NCBI RefSeq assembly: GCF_014697545.1
Contig: NZ_JACJSA010000019.1
Span: 106,179-170,178 of the forward strand
Reading direction: 5' to 3'
Origin: Oscillatoria sp. FACHB-1407
Lineage (GTDB): Bacteria > Cyanobacteriota > Cyanobacteriia > Elainellales > Elainellaceae
Length of the DNA stretch: 64,000 bases
This document shows, one piece after another, positions 42,698 to 49,816 of the stretch (position 1 is its first letter; each line of letters opens with the position of its first letter). A model generated the notes under the pieces. The model was not told the origin of the DNA. It searched no databases and saw only the letters and a program-made list of their open reading frames with translations. Position numbers and translations under genes: made by a program.

Positions 42698-43341
42698 TAG
42701 AACTTCGTTATACTTTGCTATCTGACGGTAGCTCAGATCGAGCACTTATTCCTATTCTTGATTGGTTATTACATGTTCACCTTCATGATTGTGCTATCCA
42801 ACCTCAGTGGGCAGATTTGCGTCGTTTCGATAAATCACTAAAAGATACTTTTGAAAAGAGGATCAAATTAAGCTTAGAGTTATATCCATGTGAGCTTTTA
42901 TTCATTCACCGTGATGCTGAAAGGGAGTCTCATGAGACTCGTGTAGATGAAATTCTCACAGCCATTGCCCAAGTCACTCCCTCTATTTCAGTTCCAACAG
43001 TTTGTGTTGTGCCAGTTCGTATGACAGAAGCATGGCTGTTGTTTGATGTTTCTGCCTTGCGTAAGGCAGCATCTAATCCAAATGGCAACATTGCATTGCA
43101 ACTTCCAGATGTTAAGAAGCTTGAGCATATACCTGATCCGAAAAACGTTCTTCACGAGCTACTTCGTCAAGCTAGTGAGCTATCCTCAAGAAGACTAAAA
43201 GGATTCCGAGTAAGCGACTGCATCCATCGAGTCTCAGAGTTAATTGATGACTTCAGTCCATTACGTGCTCTATCAGCATTTATAGCTTTGGAGACTGAAT
43301 TGCAAAATACTATTAATCAGCAGGGATGGTATACCAATTAA
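42694..43341 (+). CDS. TOPRIM-like (DUF4276-type) partner of the AAA ATPase
   Basis: 215 residues. The N-terminus YTLLSDGSSDRALIPILDWL resembles the first TOPRIM motif with Asp in place of the usual Glu, and CELLFIHRDAERESHETRVD resembles the second acidic motif. Later conserved text is CVVPVRMTEAWLLFDVSAL, PDPKNVLHELLRQASEL and LIDDFSPLRALSAFIALE. I recognise the family as uncharacterised proteins next to AAA_21 ATPases. Overlap of 4 bp with the ATPase means coupled translation. By analogy with AriB of PARIS and RloB it would be the nuclease effector; the substitution in motif 1 means catalytic ability must be checked. Confidence 0.65.
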   Translation: MIELRYTLLSDGSSDRALIPILDWLLHVHLHDCAIQPQWADLRRFDKSLKDTFEKRIKLSLELYPCELLFIHRDAERESHETRVDEILTAIAQVTPSISVPTVCVVPVRMTEAWLLFDVSALRKAASNPNGNIALQLPDVKKLEHIPDPKNVLHELLRQASELSSRRLKGFRVSDCIHRVSELIDDFSPLRALSAFIALETELQNTINQQGWYTN

Positions 43342-43559
43342 CGCACTAAAATTAAACAGAAATCAAAGATTTAGTTAGCTGTCGGATTGCGAGAATTCGG
43401 TGAGCGTTTTCTCTTGATGCTTCCATACAATTGAATCTCTCTAAATCTATATAACCTGAGTTCGGACAAGAATTTTAGCGGCTAAAACCACAGCTATGGA
43501 AGCAAAATTAATCTGCGTTAGTTGAACCTGCTCCTGATTTCTGATAATTTACGAAGGTG

Positions 43560-43605
43560 TACTTCGTTCTTATAGCTGCGAATTCATTTGCCAAGGCTCT
43601 TTAAC
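43560..43605. repeat. Fragment of dispersed spacer repeat
   Basis: Contains ACTTCGTTCTTATAGCTGCG followed by AATTCATTTGCC. This matches part of the element at 57893-57975 and 56855-56895. The surrounding 290-bp gap after the TOPRIM gene holds nothing else recognisable, including no HEPN gene for the MNT protein. Confidence 0.5.
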
Positions 43606-43632
43606 CGAATTGACGCTAAATAAAGCTGAAAA

Positions 43633-43923
43633 TCATGGGACATGAATCATCTCTTGCTCTATCAAGGTTCGGATTTGAGGTTTGAGTGATTTCCGACTAA
43701 CTAAATCAACTTTGCTGCCTAGATGATCCTCAAGATAAAGCTTGACATCCATGTAGCGGTCGAAGGTGATTGGGGGTTCAAACTCAACCAAGATGTCAAC
43801 GTCACTGGTAGAGGTTGCTTCGTCTCGCGCTACAGAACCAAACAATGCTAGCGATCGCACACCTAAACTTTTCAACTCAGTCTGATGTTGCTTAAGGGTT
43901 GAGAGAACTGTATCGCGCTGCAT
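43633..43923 (-). CDS. MNT-type minimal nucleotidyltransferase (orphan antitoxin)
   Basis: 96 residues with the nucleotidyltransferase motif GVRSLALFGSVARDEATSTS (GSxxR) and DVDILVEFEPPITFDRYMD (DxD), then LEDHLGSKVDLVSRKSLKPQ. Such MntA-like proteins AMPylate and silence HEPN toxins. No HEPN gene overlaps either end, so it is an orphan or part of a broken pair. ATG at 43923 matches the family length; an upstream start at 43971 is in frame. Confidence 0.8.
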   Translation of the reverse strand: MQRDTVLSTLKQHQTELKSLGVRSLALFGSVARDEATSTSDVDILVEFEPPITFDRYMDVKLYLEDHLGSKVDLVSRKSLKPQIRTLIEQEMIHVP

Positions 43924-44086
43924 GAGGGAAGCCTCGCAGTTTAGGGGAGGATAGTCATTATCGTAATGCACTGTAACGGTAGCAGGACACTAAGCACCTC
44001 ACCAACATTACAATGCAAGGCTAACTACTTCATCAGGCTCAAGGAACGTTCAAACCTGATCAAATGACGATTGACTGCTACTTTAT

Positions 44087-44632
44087 CTACTGATCTGCCT
44101 GACAGGTTGCGAGAATACGGCGATCGTTGTCGCTCAACCCTTCAAGGCGATTAAAGCCTTCTAGCCCAACAGGGGCGATCGCTTCTCCAGTTGAGGCGAC
44201 AGAACCGTTTGACTCCAGGGCGATCGAGTAGGGATTTACGGTTTGTTCGTAGCTATCAACTACATTGAGGGCAAGGCGATCGCTTTGAAACTCGCCTCGG
44301 AAACAATCAAATGAGGAGTATGGCATATAGAATGCCCCAACCACTTGATTTTGGTTAACTTCAAACACCATGTAAGCAGAGCCAATTTGCTCCGGCTCAG
44401 TCGCTTGACCGTAGAGGTACACTCCATCCGCCAAGGTTTGAGCAGAAGCTTGAGCCACCTGGGTTGCAACATGATTTGCAGTTGTCGGTGCTTCGATGGC
44501 GTAAGTAGCAGAGTGTGGAGCGGCTACACCCATCAGACCGATCGCAACGAACAAACCAGCCAACGGTTTTTCTAATGACCGAAATAGGGAATACCGCGAT
44601 GGGAAGATACGAGTTAAAGAATGTAGCGTCAT
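44087..44632 (-). CDS. Secreted cyanobacterial protein of unknown function
   Basis: 181 residues with a signal-like helix (PLAGLFVAIGLMGVAAPHSA, about 24-44) and a mature domain starting near ATQVAQASAQTLADGVYLYG. Motifs: SAYMVFEVNQNQVVGAFYMP, YSSFDCFRGEF and LSDNDRRILATCQADQ (two Cys that could pair). I know similar cyanobacterial proteins only as unknowns. ATG at 44632 is chosen because AGGTAAGG lies just upstream. Confidence 0.65.
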   Translation of the reverse strand: MTLHSLTRIFPSRYSLFRSLEKPLAGLFVAIGLMGVAAPHSATYAIEAPTTANHVATQVAQASAQTLADGVYLYGQATEPEQIGSAYMVFEVNQNQVVGAFYMPYSSFDCFRGEFQSDRLALNVVDSYEQTVNPYSIALESNGSVASTGEAIAPVGLEGFNRLEGLSDNDRRILATCQADQ

Positions 44633-45010
44633 GAACCTTACCTCACACACAATAAGCAATTAAAAATAAGTTGAATATTTATACTGATCTCACTCTACAG
44701 AGGACTGTTCATCCCTGTTCAACTGAGGATAAGACTTTACATATTCTTGAAACATCTCGTCATAAGTGATTAAGCTTATGCAAACCGTTCTCGAACGAAG
44801 CGAAAGTCTTGTGTGTAGAACTACAACTAAGGATTGTTAAATTCCAGAATCAAAAATATAGATTTCATGGATATACCTAACAATAGAGTGTGAAGGACGG
44901 TAGCACATCATTCCTCGGACTCATCCAATCGGGTGATCTAAATAACACTCAGAGAAAATGGATTTGGAACGAAGTTGCACTAACGTTGAAACCAGGTAAT
45001 TCATGCAGTA

Positions 45011-45030
45011 GGGCGTTTTGCAGAACGCCC
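45011..45030 (-). terminator. Hairpin after the DUF4278 gene
   Basis: GGGCGTT-TTGCAG-AACGCCC, a 7-bp perfect stem 14 bp beyond the stop codon of the minus-strand DUF4278 gene. There is no strong T-run; it may be a dispersed repeat used as a terminator. The remaining 44633-45010 spacer shows no gene. Confidence 0.45.
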
Positions 45031-45043
45031 CACAAAACATGAG

Positions 45044-45223
45044 CTAACGACCACGGAGATAAAAGACTCCCCGATAGCGCAGGGTTGAAACTTGATTGGG
45101 AACGATGTCTGATGAGCCAATTTGAGCAGGTAAACCACGATATTTGCCCACGACTTCGCCTTCGCTAATTTGTGGAGCATGAGCTTCAGATTGATAGGGG
45201 ATACCTCGGTAAGACAGTTGCAT
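45044..45223 (-). CDS. DUF4278 small protein
   Basis: 59 residues: MQLSYRGIPYQSEAHAPQIS and later GKYRGLP and VSTLRYRGVFYLRGR. The paired YRG motifs (YRGIPY, KYRGLP, RYRGVFY) define DUF4278, a small, very common cyanobacterial family of unknown function, often induced by stress. Start at 45223 is fixed by AAGGAGATCACTT directly upstream; the longer frame to 45271 is not needed. Confidence 0.85.
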   Translation of the reverse strand: MQLSYRGIPYQSEAHAPQISEGEVVGKYRGLPAQIGSSDIVPNQVSTLRYRGVFYLRGR

Positions 45224-45411
45224 AAGTGATCTCCTTGCAGAAGTAAATTTCCTTGTTAATAGAAACTTCACCTCTTATTTCTTTACTTACGCAGCCAATT
45301 TTGTGATTGTCACACTCGATAAAAGTGATAAGTATTCTCACGATGCAGTGATTTCACTCACATATATATAGCCCTAGTCACCTCCGTTCAGACAAGGCAC
45401 TCAACAGGACA

Positions 45412-45429
45412 GACGCGATGAATCGCGTC
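45412..45429. repeat. Palindrome GACGCGAT-GA-ATCGCGTC
   Basis: A perfect 8-bp stem around GA in the 397-bp spacer 45224-45620, otherwise empty. Variants of this CAGACGCGATNAATCGCGTCT-like word occur in menD at about 50470 and 50505. Confidence 0.6.
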
Positions 45430-45620
45430 TCTCTCGGCAGGGCTCAAATTCAATATCCTAACGGTTTTGGCGATCGCTATAGCTTTGGTCAGAAAGCTTA
45501 AGGCACAGGCAATGGCTCAAACCCTGATACTGAGCAAGCTTCCTGACTCGTCTCCGCCCCATCGAATGTGGCTACGGCTACGCATGGTTTTTCAAATCTC
45601 TCTGTCTTTTGCCTGCCCCT

Positions 45621-47012
45621 CTACACTGGTAAGACTTTACCTCTGAGCCCAACCGGAGGTTTGATCTCATAGCGTGAAAGCAACGTGGGCAAAATGTCGT
45701 AGAGCTGTGCTCCTTCAAGCTGTTGTCCGTTTTTAGGATTTTTGGGATCGTGGAAGATCATTAGCCCAAAAGGGGCATGGTTTGCATCATCGGGTCCGGT
45801 GTCATTATCCAATGTGTGCAGCGCACCACTACCGACCGTGCCAACCGATCGCCACGCCAGTTCTTCAAAATAGGCAATCAGGTCTGGAGCAACACCCCGC
45901 ACTTTCTGGTAAATCTGCTGCGGCTTAAATACGCGATTATTTAACGGTTGCCCATTTGGATCAGGGATCGTGGCAATTTTTTCTGCAAGCTGCGATCGCT
46001 CCTTCTCATACTCCGCGATGGGGATCACGCCCTGCGGTTCTCGTCCCTTCACATTCAAGAAGATGCGTCCGTAATAGCCTCCTGCCCCCCAGGCTTTGGT
46101 GCGGCTCCAATCGACCTCAATCTCATCCAGCGATTTAGGTTCACTGGGAGTTTCTTTAAGGGTGAGGTAGCCCTCCTTGATTAACCATTCATTGATGCAA
46201 ATGCCACCCATCAAGGGTCGTGCGCCGTGATCTGAGACGACTAGCACAGCCGTTTCGTCACTGCATTGTGCGAGTAACTCTCCCACCCGGCGATCGACAT
46301 GACAGTAGTAGTCGTGGATGGCATTGGCGTAAGGTGAACCCGGTTCATATTGTGGATGACGCGGGTCCATGGGTTTCCAGAAGGAGTGATGAATGCGATC
46401 GACTCCCATATCGACTAACATCAAAAAGTCGGGTGAGTCTTGTGCTAGTAGCTTCTCAGCTAGCGTAAAGCGTTGATCGCACAGGCTGTAGATATTTTTG
46501 AGGATGCGGTCTTTTTCATCAGATCGGAAGTGGGGCACATCCAGCAGGAAGTCGGGCATCCAGGCGGTAATCTGCTCGGCTAACTCCGGTGGATGAGTGT
46601 AGGGAGCCTCGGTGTTGGGCGTTAAGAAGCAGGACACCAGGGAACCATTCACTGCATAAGGTGGGGACGTACCAGGAACGCTGAGAACGGCGACCTTCCA
46701 GCCCGCTTCGCCCAAAATATCCCACAAGCGTGGAAACTTAACCGCTCGACCATCGGCGATCGCCATTTTGCCATAGGTGCGATCGGCGCGATTACGAAAG
46801 CCATAAATCCCCAACTCGCCAGGGTCACGCCCACTCATCATGCAACTCCAGGCAGGCACGGTGATCGCTGGGATACTGCTCTCCAGCTTGCCATAGGTGC
46901 CCAGGGTCATGAGGCGAGATAGGTTGGGGAGATCGTTGCGCCACTGGTCAAAGACAAGGGAGGGTTCCATGCAGTCTAGACCAATGATGATGAGGCGAGG
47001 AGTGGGAGACAT
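45621..47012 (-). CDS. Type I phosphodiesterase / nucleotide pyrophosphatase (alkaline phosphatase superfamily)
   Basis: 463 residues. Metal-binding Asp in LIIIGLDCMEPSLVFDQW, probable nucleophile Thr in SSIPAITVPAWSCMMSGRDP, then LLVDMG-like DFLMLVDMGVDRIHHSFWKP (Asp/His ligands) and ETAVLVVSDHGARPLMGGIC (DHG ligands), ending near GALHTLDNDTGPDDANHAPF. This is the AP-superfamily phosphodiesterase pattern with two zinc sites. No signal peptide, so probably cytosolic. It lies upstream of a heptad tract and lgt, all on the minus strand. Confidence 0.85.
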   Translation of the reverse strand: MSPTPRLIIIGLDCMEPSLVFDQWRNDLPNLSRLMTLGTYGKLESSIPAITVPAWSCMMSGRDPGELGIYGFRNRADRTYGKMAIADGRAVKFPRLWDILGEAGWKVAVLSVPGTSPPYAVNGSLVSCFLTPNTEAPYTHPPELAEQITAWMPDFLLDVPHFRSDEKDRILKNIYSLCDQRFTLAEKLLAQDSPDFLMLVDMGVDRIHHSFWKPMDPRHPQYEPGSPYANAIHDYYCHVDRRVGELLAQCSDETAVLVVSDHGARPLMGGICINEWLIKEGYLTLKETPSEPKSLDEIEVDWSRTKAWGAGGYYGRIFLNVKGREPQGVIPIAEYEKERSQLAEKIATIPDPNGQPLNNRVFKPQQIYQKVRGVAPDLIAYFEELAWRSVGTVGSGALHTLDNDTGPDDANHAPFGLMIFHDPKNPKNGQQLEGAQLYDILPTLLSRYEIKPPVGLRGKVLPV

Positions 47013-47021
47013 AAAGAAGAG

Positions 47022-47080
47022 AGGGAGTGGGGAATGGGGAGTGGGGAGTAGGGGGGTAGAGGAGTGGGGGAGTAGAGTAT
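47022..47080. repeat. GGGGART heptad tract, second copy
   Basis: Tandem GGGGAAT/GGGGAGT/GGGGGAGT units in the spacer between the phosphodiesterase and lgt genes, same family as 29653-29706. Confidence 0.7.
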
Positions 47081-47139
47081 CTCCATCACTCTATAACTCC
47101 CTTGCGAAGCGTGGCGTAAGCCTTCACTCATTGCCCCCT

Positions 47140-48027
47140 CTACTCCTCTACCTGTCGTGGCGAATTGTCTCGGTGACGAATATAAAGAACAACCCCAGCC
47201 GCAAGGATGGCGATCGCACTGAGGATGTGAACGACGTTGAAGGGAGTTCCGGGGAAGAACCAGGAGTCAGTGCGGAGAAATTCAATGAAGAAGCGTCCTA
47301 GCGGATACCAGATGAGATACAGCAGAGTGAGGTCGCCATCTTTAAGTTGATGCTTAAAGCGGCGGGAAATCCAGAACAGTAGCCCAAAGCCGATAAAGTT
47401 CCAGAGGGACTCATAGAGAAATAGGGGCTGAAAATAGGTGGTGTCGAGGGGATAAACCTCTGTGTTGGGATCAACGGGAAGCCTGGGATCACAGCCATTG
47501 TTGTAGGGAGGAAGGCGGCGATCGCAATCAATTCTCAGCCCCCATGGTAACGTGGTTGGGGGTCCATACAACTCCTGGTTAATAAAGTTACCCCACCGTC
47601 CAATGGCTTGGGCTAACGGCAGACCCAGAGCGATCGCATCCAGAAACACGAGCCCCGGCAATCGCTTGATACGGGTGTAGAGGAAAAGGGCGATCGCGCC
47701 AAAGATAAATCCCCCAAAGATATGAATGCCACCCTCCCAAATTTTGAAAATACTCGCTGGATTCCCCAGGTAATGCATTAAGCCACCCTCTCCACGGGGC
47801 GACTGAATGAAGACGTAATAGAGCCGCGCCCCAATAAAACCGGGGATCAGCACCCAGATCAACATATCCCAGAAGTCATCACTCTTTTGTCCTCGGCGTT
47901 CTACCTCAGAGCTAGCGATTTGGGAGCCGACAAGCACAGCCGTCGCCATCAACAGCCCATACCAGTGCAGTTCAAAAGTTCTAAAGCCCAGATCAATTTT
48001 GATAGTGGGATCAACAGGGGGGTACAT
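47140..48027 (-). CDS. lgt: Prolipoprotein diacylglyceryl transferase
   Basis: 295 residues, integral inner-membrane enzyme that moves diacylglycerol from phosphatidylglycerol to the lipobox Cys of prolipoproteins. Seven hydrophobic segments. Signature region ALGLPLAQAIGRWGNFINQE LYG (Arg, Asn and Glu of the active site), earlier FRTFELHWYGLLMATAVLVG and GFIGARLYYVFIQSPRG, with GGIHIFGGFIFGAIALFLY between. An insert of about 25 residues (CDRRLPPYNNGCDPRLPVDP) carrying two Cys follows the signature, as in other cyanobacterial Lgt. It has its own short spacer on both sides. Confidence 0.93.
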   Translation of the reverse strand: MYPPVDPTIKIDLGFRTFELHWYGLLMATAVLVGSQIASSEVERRGQKSDDFWDMLIWVLIPGFIGARLYYVFIQSPRGEGGLMHYLGNPASIFKIWEGGIHIFGGFIFGAIALFLYTRIKRLPGLVFLDAIALGLPLAQAIGRWGNFINQELYGPPTTLPWGLRIDCDRRLPPYNNGCDPRLPVDPNTEVYPLDTTYFQPLFLYESLWNFIGFGLLFWISRRFKHQLKDGDLTLLYLIWYPLGRFFIEFLRTDSWFFPGTPFNVVHILSAIAILAAGVVLYIRHRDNSPRQVEE

Positions 48028-48136
48028 AGAGAAGGATGAAAAATGAAGGATGAAAAGGATCAGGGATAAAAGATCAAAATAGGCTCAAGGCTAGTTTTTA
48101 TCCTTACAGCCTTTATCTTTCATCCTTGCTGCACGA

Positions 48137-49693
48137 CTAATCTTCTAAATAGCCTAAGTCTCTGAGGCGACGTTGCACTTCAGGGTCATCAAATCCCGGT
48201 GCTCGCTCGTCTGACAGCACTGTTGTCGATTGTCCGGCAAACAGTTGCAAACATTCTTGCAAGACCTCAACATTCTCCGGCAGAATGTCAGTCAAATTCA
48301 TACTCTCGTAAGGATCGTTGAGGAAATCGTAGAGCTCTAACCGAGCTAACGCCTCCGACGATTGCCCCGTTTCAATTAGCTTGTGACTGCCTAACCAAAT
48401 TGCCCGTCGCGGTTGGTCGCAGGCATGAGACAACACCAATTCCGGTTGCCGTTTGTAGAGCAAATTCACCACATTTTGGGGAGGAATTGCCTCTGAGAAG
48501 ACATGCCCTTCCAAATCGTTGGCTGGAAGACGTGCCAGAGAAGACATCTCCTCGATCGCATCTGCTAATCCGGCAGTAGACAACATCGTATGGAACAGAC
48601 AACGGGTGGACACAACATCGCTGCGAATGCTGCCTTGCGGTAAGTTTTCACCCGGATCACGAATGATCAGAGGAACCTGAACTAACTCGTTATAGAGCGA
48701 GATCGAGTGACCAATGAACTGTTTTTCACCTAAATGCTCCCCGTGGTCAGAGCAAATAACAATCATCGTATTATCCAATGCACCGCTCTCTTGCAAACGC
48801 CGCAAAAACAGCCCAATTTGATCATCCTGATAGGCAACTTCTGCATCGTACATGCCGTCTAACGTGGCTTTTTGTCGCTCATCTAACGCACCTGCTAGAG
48901 GGGCTAACCAGCCGTAGATATCGCCGTTAAAGCGTCGCAAGTAGTGTTGCGATTCTTTGTCACGCAGAACATGGGGAGCAAACCGCTCAATATAAGGACG
49001 CGGTGGATGGTAGGGCATGTGAGTGCCCATTAAGTTGATGAAGGTAAAAATGGGGCGATCGCTCTCCAGTCCACGTCGGTCAATCAATAACCGTGCCGCG
49101 TCATCTAGCGACTTAGCGGTATTGCCCTTAAAACTGAGTGCCGTTTGCCAGATGGGCACCATCAGCGGTGTAAAGGAGAATGCCAGCAACAATTCTGAAC
49201 GGGCAAAGGAATCTTGCACCTTGTCTAGCGCACCCGCCAGCACTCGCTTAAACACCTGGCGATAGCGACCCAGCAACCCAGACGAGATGCCTGCCTGGTT
49301 AGGACGCGAGGTGAGTAAGCCACTGTAGTTGAGGAAACTGTAGAAGCCGCGCCGCAAGCCGTTGTTAATCACACCTACTAACGGGTTATTGCAAAACCCA
49401 GCGGTGAAATAGCCGCCCGCACTCAAGCGTTCAGCCAAAGTGTTAATGTGAGCAGGGAGGACGGAGTAGGACTGCAACACCTGGTGGGCAGAGGGATAAA
49501 GCCCGGTAAACATGGAAGCATGGGAGGGCACCGTCCACTGGGCAGCGGAAATGGCATTGCGGAACAACGTCGCATCTGCTGCAAAGGCATCCAGGTTTGG
49601 AGACGTGGGTTTGGAATAGCCGTAACAGGAGAGGCGATCGCTCCTCTGCGTGTCAAGCACCAAAAACACAATATCTGGACGCCGAATGGACAT
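48137..49693 (-). CDS. Sulfatase-fold hydrolase with Thr at the nucleophile position
   Basis: 518 residues. N-terminal metal site DIVFLVLDTQRSDRLSCYGY, then SAAQWTVPSHASMFTGLYPS, where sulfatases have C/S-x-P-S-R. Here the first position is Thr (TVPSH), so no formylglycine can form. Later DNTMIVICSDHGEHLGEKQF supplies DH ligands and a GHSISLYNELVQVPLIIRDP segment is typical of sulfatase-like enzymes. The Thr suggests a phosphatase, phosphodiesterase or phosphoryl-transferase. It has the same TVP motif as the neighbour at 45621-47012. C-terminus ends VQRRLRDLGYLED. Soluble, no signal peptide. Confidence 0.82.
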   Translation of the reverse strand: MSIRRPDIVFLVLDTQRSDRLSCYGYSKPTSPNLDAFAADATLFRNAISAAQWTVPSHASMFTGLYPSAHQVLQSYSVLPAHINTLAERLSAGGYFTAGFCNNPLVGVINNGLRRGFYSFLNYSGLLTSRPNQAGISSGLLGRYRQVFKRVLAGALDKVQDSFARSELLLAFSFTPLMVPIWQTALSFKGNTAKSLDDAARLLIDRRGLESDRPIFTFINLMGTHMPYHPPRPYIERFAPHVLRDKESQHYLRRFNGDIYGWLAPLAGALDERQKATLDGMYDAEVAYQDDQIGLFLRRLQESGALDNTMIVICSDHGEHLGEKQFIGHSISLYNELVQVPLIIRDPGENLPQGSIRSDVVSTRCLFHTMLSTAGLADAIEEMSSLARLPANDLEGHVFSEAIPPQNVVNLLYKRQPELVLSHACDQPRRAIWLGSHKLIETGQSSEALARLELYDFLNDPYESMNLTDILPENVEVLQECLQLFAGQSTTVLSDERAPGFDDPEVQRRLRDLGYLED

Positions 49694-49816
49694 GAGATAC
49701 TTCCTCGCTTGCGAACTGTGTCTTGCTAAGCCTTCACGTTAGTGTGGGTATGAGGACGACCAACGTTACTCATTAGGGTAACAAGTTTAGTGTTCCTACT
49801 GTATGGCTCTCCAGAG

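Noticed and set aside
45441..45620. Short frame fragments that might be an insertion-sequence remnant
   Set aside because: No transposase motif, terminal repeats or target duplication is visible.
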